Below are positions 35,859 through 46,728 of a stretch of 64,000 nt of DNA, piece by piece; within the stretch, counting starts at the first letter, position 1; each line of letters opens with the position of its first letter. The position numbers and the translations under genes are program-made. The DNA lies in the NCBI GenBank assembly GCA_031286585.1, contig JAITUC010000004.1:62001-126000 (forward strand), written 5' to 3'. The stretch comes from Delftia acidovorans (lineage in GTDB: Bacteria > Pseudomonadota > Gammaproteobacteria > Burkholderiales > Burkholderiaceae_C). Below the pieces are notes generated by a model. It made no database searches and was not told the DNA's origin. It saw only the letters and a list, made by a program, of their open reading frames with translations.

Positions 35859-37307
35859 ATGACCTGGCTGTTTCTTGCATTGCATCTGCTGCTCATTGCA
35901 GGCTTTGGCCTGCGCATCCTGCTGCGCGACGATGTGCGGCCCGACGTGCGCATGGGCTGGCTCACCGTCATCGTGCTGCTCCCCTATGCGAGCTGCGCGC
36001 TGTACTACCTGTTTGGCGAGGTGACGCTGCGCCGCCGAGGCCGGGCCCGGTACCGCAAGGTGCAGGACTTTGCGCCCGATGTCCCGGTCACGGGCAGCGG
36101 CGTGCCGGTGGCGGGCATCGCGCCGCAATGGCAGGCGGCCTTCGGCTATGCGGCGTCCATCAACCGCTTTCCCGTGCAGCCGGGCCACGCCGCGCAGCTC
36201 ATGGCCGATGGCGTCGAGGCCCGCGCCCGCATGCTGGCCGACATGGATGCCGCCCGGCACGAAATCAACGTGCTCTACTACATCTGGCTGGCCGATGACA
36301 CGGGAACGGCCGTGGCCCAGGCGCTGGTGCGCGCGGCCCGGCGTGGCGTGGTCTGCCGCGCCATGGTGGACGGGCTGGGCTCGCGCGCTCTGCTGCGCTC
36401 CGACCTCTGGAAGCAGATGGCACAGGCCGGCGTGCAACTGGCCGTGGCCCTGCCGGCCAGCCACCCGTTCAGGGTGATGTTCACCAGCCGGCTGGACCTG
36501 CGCAACCACCGCAAGATCACCGTGATCGATGGCGCCATCACCTATTGCGGCAGCCAGAACTGCGCGGACGAGGCCTTTGCCGTGAAGGCCCGCTACGCGC
36601 CCTGGGTCGATATCATGCTGCGCCTGCAAGGCCCGGTGGTGGGGCAGATGCAGCAGGTCTTTGCCAGCGATTGGGCGCAGGCGCGCAGCGCAGACCATGG
36701 ACTGTCCATGCCCCTGGCCGCCGAACCCGAAGCGGGGCCGGCCGATATGCCCGCCGAGGGCTTTGCCGCCGTCGTCATTGCCGAAGGCCCGGCCGAGCGG
36801 CCGCGCTCCACCTCGCAACTGGTGTCCACCCTGCTGGCCAGCGCGCGGCGCGAAGTGGTGATCTCCACGCCCTACTTCATCCCCGACGCCACGGTGCTGG
36901 AGGCCCTGTGCGCCGCCGCCTGGAGGGGCGTGCAGGTCATGCTCATCCTTCCGGCGCGCAACGATTCCTGGATCGTGGGCGCGGCCAGCCGCAGCACCTA
37001 CCGCTACCTGCTGCGGGCCGGCGTCATCGTCCATGAATTCCGCCCCGGCCTGCTGCATGCCAAGACCCTGTGCGTGGACGGGCAGGTGGCCCTCGTGGGC
37101 TCCACCAATCTGGACCTGCGCAGCTTCGACCTGAACTTCGAGAACAACGTGCTGCTGCAGGACGAGGCCGTGACCCGCGCCATCCGCCAGCGCCAGGGCG
37201 ACTACATCCGTCAGTCCGACCGCATCACCGCCGCCCAGGTCCATGCCTGGCCCTGGGGGCGCCGCATCTGGAACAATCTGCTGGCGATGCTCAGCCCGGT
37301 GCTGTGA
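35859..37307 (+). CDS. cls: Cardiolipin synthase (phospholipase D family)
   Basis: A 482-residue membrane enzyme that makes cardiolipin from two phosphatidylglycerols. Two N-terminal membrane helices (about residues 1-20 and 30-50) come first. Two HKD catalytic motifs follow: HRKITVIDG with CGSQN, and HAKTLCVDG with GSTNLDLRS. Length fits ClsA (~480-490). It stands alone between a long non-coding gap and a convergent lipoprotein gene. Confidence 0.94.
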   Translation: MTWLFLALHLLLIAGFGLRILLRDDVRPDVRMGWLTVIVLLPYASCALYYLFGEVTLRRRGRARYRKVQDFAPDVPVTGSGVPVAGIAPQWQAAFGYAASINRFPVQPGHAAQLMADGVEARARMLADMDAARHEINVLYYIWLADDTGTAVAQALVRAARRGVVCRAMVDGLGSRALLRSDLWKQMAQAGVQLAVALPASHPFRVMFTSRLDLRNHRKITVIDGAITYCGSQNCADEAFAVKARYAPWVDIMLRLQGPVVGQMQQVFASDWAQARSADHGLSMPLAAEPEAGPADMPAEGFAAVVIAEGPAERPRSTSQLVSTLLASARREVVISTPYFIPDATVLEALCAAAWRGVQVMLILPARNDSWIVGAASRSTYRYLLRAGVIVHEFRPGLLHAKTLCVDGQVALVGSTNLDLRSFDLNFENNVLLQDEAVTRAIRQRQGDYIRQSDRITAAQVHAWPWGRRIWNNLLAMLSPVL

Positions 37308-37315
37308 GCCGGCAG

Positions 37316-37343
37316 GCAAAAAGGCCTGCGCAATGCAGGCCTT
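37316..37343 (-). terminator. Terminator of the META/DUF4377 lipoprotein gene
   Basis: AAGGCCTGC-gcaat-GCAGGCCTT forms a 9-bp stem. On the minus strand it is followed by a T run (the plus strand has CAAAAA before it), so it ends the minus-strand transcript. It may also help stop cls. Confidence 0.75.
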
Positions 37344-37373
37344 GATCGGTGCTGTGCAGACGCGGCAGTGTGC

Positions 37374-38216
37374 TCAGCGGCCCACGCGCTCGCTCTCGAC
37401 CACCATGTCCAGCACATAGGCGTAGGCCGATGCGTCGGCGGGCACGTTCTGGCGCTTGTAGCGCTGGATGCGCAGCACGTTGCGGATGCCGGGTTCGTGC
37501 TGGTAGCCCTCGATCTCGCTGTAGAAGTTCTCCCACTCGCCGGTGGAGGTCTTCACGCCGTTGTCGCCGTAGCGGATCTCGCGCACGCGCAGGCACTGGA
37601 AGTCCTTGATCAGCGGGTGATTGCAGGCCGTGCGCTGGGGGGCCACTTCCAGGAACATGCGCTCGCCTGCGCTGCCGTACTGGGTCTGGGCCGTGGGCGA
37701 GCCGTCGAACTGCCAGCGCGTGCCGTCGATGAAGGTGAGCGTCAGGCGTGGAGGCTGCTGGCCTTCGCCCAGTTGCACGGCCCATTGCTTGGCCGTGGGC
37801 AGGATGCGGGCCACCTTTTGCTCCAGCGCCATCAGCTGGTCGTCATCGCAGGCCATCAGCGTGCTGGCGGCGCGTTGGGTTGCGATGCGGTTGCCTTCGG
37901 TGCGGTAACCCGTGGTCACCACATTGCACAGGTTCTTGACGGCCAGGCGCTGGTCGGCGAATTCCAGTTGCAGTGGCCGCTTGCGCGAGGCGGCGGTCAG
38001 GAACCAGCTCTGGTCTTCTGTGCCCTGGGGCGTGAAGGCCTGGCGAAGGCTCCAGTGGTAGGCGGTCAGCGATTGGGCATCACCGGGCGGGCCGGCAGGG
38101 GCGGACGCCTGGGTCTTGGCGCCTTCCTCGGCATTGCCACCCTTGTCGATATGGCTGCAGGCGCCGAGCCCCATGGTGACGATCACGGGCAGGCACCAGG
38201 TCCAGCTTGGCTTCAT
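37374..38216 (-). CDS. Lipoprotein with META and DUF4377 domains
   Basis: A 280-residue predicted lipoprotein. The lipobox is LGAC with Cys20. The middle part (about residues 50-170) matches a META (HslJ-like) domain: LTAYHWSL, LCNVVTTGYR and STLMACDDD. The last ~90 residues match DUF4377: CLRVREIRY, WENFYSEIEGYQHEPG and VLRIQRY. Such proteins are envelope stress- or heat-linked, but no precise function is known. The start is the ATG at 38216. It is divergent from another lipoprotein gene. Confidence 0.83.
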   Translation of the reverse strand: MKPSWTWCLPVIVTMGLGACSHIDKGGNAEEGAKTQASAPAGPPGDAQSLTAYHWSLRQAFTPQGTEDQSWFLTAASRKRPLQLEFADQRLAVKNLCNVVTTGYRTEGNRIATQRAASTLMACDDDQLMALEQKVARILPTAKQWAVQLGEGQQPPRLTLTFIDGTRWQFDGSPTAQTQYGSAGERMFLEVAPQRTACNHPLIKDFQCLRVREIRYGDNGVKTSTGEWENFYSEIEGYQHEPGIRNVLRIQRYKRQNVPADASAYAYVLDMVVESERVGR

Positions 38217-38507
38217 GTTTGTATTCCTTGGTTGATTGGGTCATACGCAGGCACAGGCGCGGCGGGCTTGGCAGTCCTTGCGCGGCGTGTGCCACGCCGG
38301 CCTTGGGCGAACCGGGGCACCATAACGCAGATGTGCGGCGGCGCCTGTCAGAACGGGGCGCTATTCACATTCCTTTGCATCTATTTGATGCAGGCGGAGA
38401 AACCGATTGCTGCAAAGTTGGCGACCGATGCGTTGCGCTCGGGTGAGAATAGGCGGCCAGCCGCCATGCCATCCGCAGGCTGCGGCGCCGCAGCAAGGAG
38501 CAGGTTC

Positions 38508-39125
38508 GTGTATCGACGTTGGAGTGCAGCAAACAGGGTGCGTGGCATGCGCTACGCGGGAGCTTTGGCCATCATTGCAATGCTTGCGGGCTGCGGCTCG
38601 ACCATTCCCCAGCATGTGCCCGTGCAGGAGAGCTTCGGCTCCACCGAGACCTTCTCGCGCATGTTCGATGCCTCGCCGGCCCAGACCTGCGAGGCCGCGC
38701 GCCGCGCGCTGCTGAGCCAGGGCTATATCGCCATGGCGCGCACGCCCGAACTCATAGAAGGCAACAAGAGCTTCCAGCCCGACCCCGAACTGAACCTGCA
38801 GATGAATATCCGCGTGGTCTGCGTGCCCGAGACGGCCGATGGCCAGGTCAGCATCGGCTTTGTGACTGCGCTGCAGGACCGCTATACCTTGAAGAAGAGC
38901 GCCAACTCGGCCAGCCTGGGCGTGGGTGCGCTGGGGTCCGTGTCGCTGCCGTTCTCCTCGGGCAGCGACTCCATGGTCAAGGTCGGCAGCGAGACGATTG
39001 CCAAGAGCGGCTTCTACGACAGCTTCTTCGAGCTGGTGTCGCGCTACCTGGCGCAGGACCGCGAATCCATCGCCGTGCCCACGCCCGTGGCGCCGCAGAA
39101 CACCATTCCCTCGGCCGACCACTGA
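38508..39125 (+). CDS. DUF2242-type lipoprotein
   Basis: A 205-residue predicted lipoprotein. A strong AAGGAG seven bases before GTG 38508 decides the start; it gives a basic leader (MYRRWSAANRVRG) before the hydrophobic segment and a LAGC lipobox with Cys29. An internal ATG at 38547 would lose that leader. The mature part (FSRMFDASPAQTCEAARRALLSQGY, LQMNIRVVCV) fits DUF2242. Function unknown; envelope location is expected. Confidence 0.82.
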   Translation: MYRRWSAANRVRGMRYAGALAIIAMLAGCGSTIPQHVPVQESFGSTETFSRMFDASPAQTCEAARRALLSQGYIAMARTPELIEGNKSFQPDPELNLQMNIRVVCVPETADGQVSIGFVTALQDRYTLKKSANSASLGVGALGSVSLPFSSGSDSMVKVGSETIAKSGFYDSFFELVSRYLAQDRESIAVPTPVAPQNTIPSADH

Positions 39126-39147
39126 CGCCGGCGGGCGCCGGCCCCGT

Positions 39148-40020
39148 TCAGGCCGCCAGGAACAGGGCCGGGTCCACCATGGTGCGGTTCAGCATCACGC
39201 CCCAGTGCAGGTGCGGGCCGGTGACACGGCCCGTGGCACCGACCTTGCAGAAGGCGTCTCCCGTGTCCAGCTGATCGCCCGGCTTGCACTGCACGCTGCT
39301 CAGATGGCAGTACATGCTCAGCAGGCCGCCGCCATGGTCCAGCCACACGGTGCCGCCGTTGAAGAAATAGTCGCCCACATCCACCACCTTGCCCGGCAGC
39401 GGCGCAACCACGCTGGTGCCCGTGGGCGCGGCAATGTCCATGCCGCTGTGGGGATTGCGTGGCTGTCCGTTGAACACGCGGCGCAGGCCGAAGCTGCTGC
39501 TGCGCCGGCCTGGCACGGGCTGGCGCATGCGCAGGTCGCCAGGGCGTGCGGGCGGCTCGGTGAACAGCGCCATGATGGTCTGCTGGTGGGCTCGTTCTCG
39601 CTGGTAGCGGGCATCGTCCTCGGGTGACAGGTCCACGGTCTTGGGCGAGACCTTCAGGCGCTGCTCGGTGTATTTCTTGTCGCGAACTTCGTAGGGCAGG
39701 GTGCGCGGCGCGCCTTCGCCCTTCACCGTCACGCCATGCGTGCCGGGCGCCACCGACAGCGCAATGCCGACCACGGCCGTCCATTCGATCATGTCGCCCA
39801 CCACCAGCACGGGCACTTCGCCGGCCAGCACCTGGGGCCGCTGGGCCGATGGCCCCAGCGACAGGCGGGCCACGCCACCGGGCACGCGGCTGTCATGCGG
39901 CCAGGGGGATTCCCCGGCGGCCGCAGTAGCCCAGGCCGGGACCATCAGGCCGGCGCCCGAGGCACACAGGGATTGCACAAACAGTCGGCGGGAGCGGGAA
40001 TTCGTCGTCGGTATCTGCAT
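39148..40020 (-). CDS. M23-family metallopeptidase (LytM-like)
   Basis: A 290-residue exported peptidase. A signal peptide (MQIPTTNSRSRRLFVQSL, a twin-arginine-like RR) ends near ATAAAG. The C-terminal M23 domain has HSGMDIAAPTGT (His and Asp zinc ligands) and GPHLHWGV (HxH). All zinc residues are present, so it can be a peptidoglycan endopeptidase. The N-terminal ~110 residues form a domain of unknown type. The start is the ATG at 40020. Confidence 0.9.
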   Translation of the reverse strand: MQIPTTNSRSRRLFVQSLCASGAGLMVPAWATAAAGESPWPHDSRVPGGVARLSLGPSAQRPQVLAGEVPVLVVGDMIEWTAVVGIALSVAPGTHGVTVKGEGAPRTLPYEVRDKKYTEQRLKVSPKTVDLSPEDDARYQRERAHQQTIMALFTEPPARPGDLRMRQPVPGRRSSSFGLRRVFNGQPRNPHSGMDIAAPTGTSVVAPLPGKVVDVGDYFFNGGTVWLDHGGGLLSMYCHLSSVQCKPGDQLDTGDAFCKVGATGRVTGPHLHWGVMLNRTMVDPALFLAA

Positions 40021-40132
40021 AGGGGAAGCGGGGGCAGTGGTCGAGCGCCCCATTGTCCGCCATGCCGGCGCGCCAACTTGCCAACGCCTTAGCTCCACGA
40101 CGCCACGACGCCGCAACGCGCTTGCGGGCCGC

Positions 40133-42376
40133 TCAACGGTCCCGGCGCTCGTCTCGCCCGCCGCGCCGCTCCTGTGGGCGGGCCGCATTGGCCATGCGCT
40201 GCTGTTGCTGGCGTTGCTCCTGCTGCGCGCGGGCCTGCTGTTGTTGTTGCTGCTGCTGAGCACGCGCCTGTGCCTGGGCCTGCTGCGCTTGCTGGGCCTG
40301 CATGCGTTGCTGCTGGGCAGCCTCGAACTGCTGCTGCCTTTGCTGCTGTGCCTGCCGCTCCTGCATCTGGGCCTGTCTTTGCGCCTGCTGCTGGGCCTGC
40401 TGTTGCGCCTGCATCCTGGCCTGCATCTGCTCCTGTGCGCGGGCCTGCTGCTGTTGCTGCTGCATTTGCTGCTGACGCTCCTGGTCCTGGGCGCGTTGCT
40501 GCGAGGCCTGGCGATCGCGCTCGGCCTGTTGGCGGGCCTGCTGCTGTGCCTGATCGCGCGCCTGGTCTCTGGCCTGTGCCTGCATCTGGGCCTGACGCTG
40601 TGCCTGCTGCTGCTGCTGCTGCCGCGCCTGTTCCTCGCCACGCAGGCGGGCCGTTTGCATCTCCATCTGCTGCTGTTGCTGCTGGCGCATGCGTGCGGCA
40701 TCGGCCATGGAGCGGTCGCGGTCCTGCCGGTCTTGCGGTCTCATGCCCGGCTGCGTGGCTGCCGAGGTCCACGACGGCACGCGGGAATCGCGGCCCCTGT
40801 CGCCGGGCATGGCGGGAGCGGACAGGGCGGTGGGCAGGGCGGATGGCGGGCGCTGCACCGCTCCAGCCTGGGTCGATTGCGGGGACTGCGGCCACTTGCC
40901 GAACTGGCCGGGTTGAGAGGCCGGCACAGGGTTCATCCTGGGCTGCAGCGAGGCCTGCGGCCGGTCATCGGGCCTGAGGCCCGGGCGTCCGCGATCTGCG
41001 CCATCGTGCCGGGCAAATCCCTGGGCGCCGCCGGGCGGCACCATGCCTTGGGGGGACGGGGGCGGGCCGCCCTGCGGTGGCCTCAGGCCCAGGCGCTGGG
41101 GCATGCCGGAGTGCGCTGCTGCGGCTGCGCCGGCCATGCCTGCGGCACCGGCCAGGGCCGCGGCGGCCATGCCGCCTGAACGTGGGTCGCCCGAGCGTGG
41201 CTCGCCCGGGCGAGGGTCACCACCCTGCGGCGGGAAGTCAGGGCGGCGCGGCTCGAAGTGCGGGTTGTTCGCGATGTTGGTGACGTTGCCAACGTTGTTG
41301 ATGTTCGTGTTGTGGATGTTCTGCACCACCGTGGTCGAGCGCGAGACGTAGGTGTTGTTGTTGTAGATCACGGCCGGGCGGCGCGAGGGCGGTGGCGGCG
41401 GTTCGTTGCGGTGCCAGCGGTAGCCGGGCTCGCCCCAGCGCATGCCCCAGGAGTTCCAGCCCCAGGGGCGGCGGTCCACGGACTCGGCCAGGATCACGCC
41501 CGCGCCGAAGCCGATCAGCCCTGCCACCACGGGCGCGGCAGAACTGCCCACATACACGGGTTGCGGCGCCACGATGGGCCGGTAGCCGCCGTACATCGGC
41601 ACCGGCTCGCCGTAGACCACGCCCGGGTCGTACTGCGGCACATAGACGGTGTCAGGCTGGGCAGGTGCGATCTCGATGAACTGCGGCGGCGTCTCGATCA
41701 CCGGCACGGGCAGCATGGACGAAAGCGGCTCGCCCACGGCCTGCGGTGCCGGCTGGGGCACGGGCGGCGGGGCATCGGCCGTGGCCACGGCCACCTTGAG
41801 GCGGCTGGAGTCCTTGAGCGTGCCGGCCTTGTAGGCGCGCTGGCGCATCACCTGGATGGCGTTCATCACATCGGCCGGATCGTTGTAGTAGGCCTTGCCC
41901 AGGGCCGTGGTCCAGGGAATGTTGGATGACAGCTGCGCCAGCACATTGGGAAACTGCGCCAGCGACTTGACCGAAGGGTCCCAGTCCTGGCTGTTGACGG
42001 CGTTTTGCAGTTCCTCAGGCTTGAGGCCGGGGTGCTGTCCCATCCACACCTCGGCGGTGCCGACCTGGTCGGGATAGGTGGAAGCGGCCAGCACCTGGGC
42101 CACGAGCTTGTCGGGGTACAGCGCAATGGGCGCCACCATCTGGTAGAGCGTCTCGGCCGACGGCGGCACATAGGCCACGGGCGTGGCGACGGGCTGGGCG
42201 CTTTCGGTGGCAGGCGGCAGCGGCGCGCTGGCGGCCAGCGGGGGCTTGTCCTGGGATTCGTTGCAGGCGCTCAGCGCCAGGGCGGCGGCCAGGCCCAGCA
42301 CGCTCAGGCGCAGGGCACCCGCATGGAGAGTCGAGGGGGCCGTGGTGCGTGCTGTGGGCACGGCGGATTGCAGCAT
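40133..42376 (-). CDS. DUF3300 lipoprotein with long glutamine-rich tail
   Basis: A 747-residue predicted lipoprotein (lipobox LSAC, Cys38). Residues ~65-270 are the DUF3300 domain (LYQMVAPIALYPDKLVAQVLAA, VMGQ-like repeats, PAQPDTVYVPQYDPGVVYG). Asn- and Arg/Pro-rich segments follow (~320-400). From ~530 to the end is a Gln/Arg/Ala/Met-rich low-complexity tail, predicted helical. DUF3300 proteins are of unknown function in the envelope. The start is the ATG at 42376 behind a GGAGAA site. Opposite-strand Leu-rich frames over the tail are shadows. Confidence 0.85.
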   Translation of the reverse strand: MLQSAVPTARTTAPSTLHAGALRLSVLGLAAALALSACNESQDKPPLAASAPLPPATESAQPVATPVAYVPPSAETLYQMVAPIALYPDKLVAQVLAASTYPDQVGTAEVWMGQHPGLKPEELQNAVNSQDWDPSVKSLAQFPNVLAQLSSNIPWTTALGKAYYNDPADVMNAIQVMRQRAYKAGTLKDSSRLKVAVATADAPPPVPQPAPQAVGEPLSSMLPVPVIETPPQFIEIAPAQPDTVYVPQYDPGVVYGEPVPMYGGYRPIVAPQPVYVGSSAAPVVAGLIGFGAGVILAESVDRRPWGWNSWGMRWGEPGYRWHRNEPPPPPSRRPAVIYNNNTYVSRSTTVVQNIHNTNINNVGNVTNIANNPHFEPRRPDFPPQGGDPRPGEPRSGDPRSGGMAAAALAGAAGMAGAAAAAHSGMPQRLGLRPPQGGPPPSPQGMVPPGGAQGFARHDGADRGRPGLRPDDRPQASLQPRMNPVPASQPGQFGKWPQSPQSTQAGAVQRPPSALPTALSAPAMPGDRGRDSRVPSWTSAATQPGMRPQDRQDRDRSMADAARMRQQQQQQMEMQTARLRGEEQARQQQQQQAQRQAQMQAQARDQARDQAQQQARQQAERDRQASQQRAQDQERQQQMQQQQQQARAQEQMQARMQAQQQAQQQAQRQAQMQERQAQQQRQQQFEAAQQQRMQAQQAQQAQAQARAQQQQQQQQARAQQEQRQQQQRMANAARPQERRGGRDERRDR

Positions 42377-42456
42377 TGCGTTCTCCTGGGCAGGAAAGCC
42401 CTGCGCGCCGAAACGGCAAGGCACATGTCATTTGAACGCCAAAGCGGGTGCTGCGT

Positions 42457-42472
42457 TGACACCGGCGTGTCA
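42457..42472. promoter_or_regulatory. TGACAC-CGGC-GTGTCA palindrome
   Basis: A perfect 6-bp inverted repeat with a CGGC spacer lies 80 bases upstream of the DUF3300 lipoprotein start, in a 150-base gap. It is placed as an operator for that gene. The regulator is unknown. Confidence 0.35.
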
Positions 42473-42526
42473 GCCGATACCCCTAGTTCGCGCAACTTCT
42501 GTGACGCGGTGTTTACCCAGGCTGGA

Positions 42527-42844
42527 TCAGGCGGCGATCAGGCGGGCCTGGTAGCTCTCGGCACCCTTGGCCCAGGCCAGCAGGCGGTCGATGTTGGGGT
42601 GCTTGCCGGGGAAGGCGATGGCATCCTGCGTGTGCTCGGCATACCACTCCAGGCCCAGCCCGGCGGCCGCCGGCGTGATGCTGCCGCCGTACAGCGCGGC
42701 CAGCGCGTGGTAAACGGCCAGCGAGCCGGTCTGGCCGGGCTTGTTCTCGATGGTGGCCACGACCTGGCCCTGGGCATCGGCCAACTGCAGCGCGGCGAGG
42801 TGGGTGACGGTGGGCAGTTGCTGAAGGCGTGCGGAGAAGTTCAT
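42527..42844 (-). CDS. DUF2322 family protein
   Basis: A 105-residue cytoplasmic protein matching DUF2322: starts MNFSARLQQLPTVTHLAAL and contains NKPGQTGSLAVYHALAA and LEWYAEHTQDA. Function is unknown. The start is the ATG at 42844, since upstream frame residues look like leader. It follows the methyltransferase gene by 62 bases on the same strand. Confidence 0.8.
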   Translation of the reverse strand: MNFSARLQQLPTVTHLAALQLADAQGQVVATIENKPGQTGSLAVYHALAALYGGSITPAAAGLGLEWYAEHTQDAIAFPGKHPNIDRLLAWAKGAESYQARLIAA

Positions 42845-42906
42845 TCTGAAAGGCGAATCAAAAAGTGGAGGGAGAAGGAAAGTCCGGGCCAGGGCGTTCA
42901 GGCAGA

Positions 42907-43647
42907 TCAGGCCTTGAAGGCAATCCAGGCACACCAGAACAGGCTGGAGAAAAAGCGCTTGGGCTGCACGAAACCGGCCTGGGCCAGCATCTGCTCCACC
43001 ACCTCTTCCGAGGCCGGTGGCACCGCGCCCTGCCGGATTGTGCCGAGTTTCGCATGGACGGCGGCCTCGTCCACACCCGCCATGCGCCAGCGCATGGCCC
43101 AGGCTTCGAGGAACAGCGGCTCGCTGTCATAGCGGTGGCGGTTGCAGGCCAAAATGAAGGGCGCCCCGGGCGCCAGCCGGGCCGACAGGGCCCGCAGCAG
43201 CTGCAGCTTGTCGGCGTCGTCAGGGACGTGGTGCAGCACGCCGATCAGCGTGGCCGCGTCGAACACCGTGCCGGCCGGCAGGTCCTGCACGGCGCAGGGA
43301 GCGGCCTGCACCTGGGCCGACAGCCCTGCCGCCGCGACGCGGTCCATGGTCTGGTCCAGCATGGGGGCCGAGGGGTCGGCCGCCGTGAATCTCCACTGCG
43401 GCCTGAGCCTGGCCGTGGCCAGGATCTCCTGTCCCGTGCCACCTGCGCCGCCGATGAGCACCGACTTCGGGCCGGCATCCAGGCTGGCGGCCAGCAGGCA
43501 GGCGGCCAGCTCGTGGCAGGCGTCGTAGCCGGCCAGGGCGATGCGGCTTTGCGTTTCGTACTCGGCCGCGCGGGAGGTGTCGAACTTGGCGGCGGAAGCC
43601 GCCTGTGGCAAGGCTTGGTTCATGGCCTGGCATTGTGCTGAGGCCAT
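42907..43647 (-). CDS. Class I SAM-dependent methyltransferase
   Basis: A 246-residue Rossmann-fold methyltransferase. Motif I is VLIGGAGGTGQE, with the acidic residue of the ribose site in FTAADPSAPML. The middle motif is LIGVLHHVPDD. The start can be the ATG at 43647 (better ribosome site, CAGGGA) or 43623. The substrate is unknown; the architecture fits small-molecule methylation. Confidence 0.83.
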   Translation of the reverse strand: MASAQCQAMNQALPQAASAAKFDTSRAAEYETQSRIALAGYDACHELAACLLAASLDAGPKSVLIGGAGGTGQEILATARLRPQWRFTAADPSAPMLDQTMDRVAAAGLSAQVQAAPCAVQDLPAGTVFDAATLIGVLHHVPDDADKLQLLRALSARLAPGAPFILACNRHRYDSEPLFLEAWAMRWRMAGVDEAAVHAKLGTIRQGAVPPASEEVVEQMLAQAGFVQPKRFFSSLFWCAWIAFKA

Positions 43648-43752
43648 GGTCCCTGCAAAAGCGCCGATGTGCGATGGCCCACCCCTGCAAAGCAGGATGG
43701 CGGGCCATCTTGGGGCAGGAGCGGTGCAGGTGCCCGTCAGCGGGCCATGCGC

Positions 43753-45561
<1,809 letters not shown>

Positions 45562-45791
45562 CGCAGCATTGTAGGCGCCCGCCTGCAGACCCGCTCCGGA
45601 CGGCTTGCGGACTGCCGCGCCGGCCAAGGGTTGAGGCATTTGGAAACAAACTTGTAGAAAAGTCTGCCATCCGTAGACCCCTGTCGCGCGTTGAGAATGC
45701 AGGGCGTATGCCGTCCCCCTGTGCGAAAGTGCGGGGAGGCGGCACCAGCGGCAATGCCTGCCACGCCTGTCCAACTTCGAGGAGAGACACC

Positions 45792-46154
45792 ATGACAACG
45801 ACAGCTTCCCCGTGGGTTGCAAAAGCAGCAGCAGCCGGCCTGGCCATGGCCGCCCTCATGGCTTCGGGCGCCGCCCAGGCCCGGGGCGATGTGCAATGGT
45901 CCATCAGCCTGAATTCGCCCGGCATGTATGGCCCGCCCGTCTATGTGGCGCCTGCCCCCGTCTACGTGGCGCCACCCCAGCCCATCTACTACGCGCCCCC
46001 GCCGCCGGTCTACTACGCGCCGCGCGCCGTCTACCGTGCACCGCCCGTGGTGGTCGTTCCCGGCTACGGATACGGCTATGGCGGTTACCGGGGTGGATAC
46101 CGTGGCGAATACCGCCATGACCATGGCTACGGGCATGGCCACTGGCGCCGTTGA
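45792..46154 (+). CDS. Secreted Pro/Tyr-rich small protein
   Basis: A 120-residue protein with a signal peptide (to about residue 34, ending AAQARG). The middle is made of repeated VYVAP/YYAP units rich in proline and tyrosine, and the end is rich in Gly/Tyr/His/Arg (YGYGYGGYRGGYRG). No enzyme fold is seen; such low-complexity proteins are usually periplasmic or surface-linked. The start is the ATG at 45792 behind GGAGAG. A clear terminator follows. Confidence 0.75.
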   Translation: MTTTASPWVAKAAAAGLAMAALMASGAAQARGDVQWSISLNSPGMYGPPVYVAPAPVYVAPPQPIYYAPPPPVYYAPRAVYRAPPVVVVPGYGYGYGGYRGGYRGEYRHDHGYGHGHWRR

Positions 46155-46184
46155 TCTGGACTGAACCGCGCTGAACCGACTCTT

Positions 46185-46207
46185 GCCGCCCCTCGGGGCG
46201 GCTTTTT
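46185..46207 (+). terminator. Rho-independent terminator
   Basis: GCCGCCCC-tc-GGGGCGGC followed by TTTTT, 30 bases after the Pro/Tyr-rich gene. A textbook intrinsic terminator separating it from aroQ. Confidence 0.9.
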
Positions 46208-46284
46208 CCGTGGTGCCTGCGCCAAGACCGGACCGGGGATGGCCCGCATAATCCAGCCCGTTGGAAACCTGGAGTGCTCCTGCC

Positions 46285-46728
46285 GTGAAAACCGTCTATG
46301 TCCTCAATGGCCCGAACCTGAACCTGCTGGGCCTGCGTGAACCCGCCATCTATGGCTCCCAGACCCTGGCCGATGTGCGTGCGCTGTGCGAAGCCGCCTG
46401 CGCGCGCTACGGGCTGGCGCTGGAATTTCGCCAGAGCAACCATGAAGGCGAACTGGTGGACTGGATCCACGAAGCCGGCCGTGTGCACGCCGAGGGCCGC
46501 CTGGCCGGCCTGATCTTCAACGCCGCCGCCTACACCCACACCAGCGTGGCCTTGCTGGATGCCGTCAAGGGCACGGGCGTGCCGCTGGTGGAGCTGCACA
46601 TCAGCAATGTGCATGCGCGGGAGAGCTTCCGTCACCACTCCTACCTGTCCGCCGCCGCGCGCGCCGTGATGTGCGGCTTCGGCGTGGCCGGCTACGGCCT
46701 GGCCATTGACGCCGTGGCCCAGTGGTGA
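46285..46728 (+). CDS. aroQ: Type II 3-dehydroquinate dehydratase
   Basis: A 147-residue shikimate-pathway enzyme that dehydrates 3-dehydroquinate. Type II motifs are [18 protein letters not shown] (active-site Tyr), [13 protein letters not shown] and [17 protein letters not shown] (catalytic His). The start is GTG at 46285, giving the usual short N terminus; a GGAG lies upstream. Its TGA overlaps the hydrolase start, so the two are coupled. Confidence 0.94.
   Translation: MKTVYVLNGPNLNLLGLREPAIYGSQTLADVRALCEAACARYGLALEFRQSNHEGELVDWIHEAGRVHAEGRLAGLIFNAAAYTHTSVALLDAVKGTGVPLVELHISNVHARESFRHHSYLSAAARAVMCGFGVAGYGLAIDAVAQW

Noticed and set aside
40150..41180. Plus-strand Leu-rich frames opposite the DUF3300 tail that look like membrane proteins
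   Set aside because: They are the antisense reading of CAG/CTG-rich Gln codons, with no start signals and no family match.
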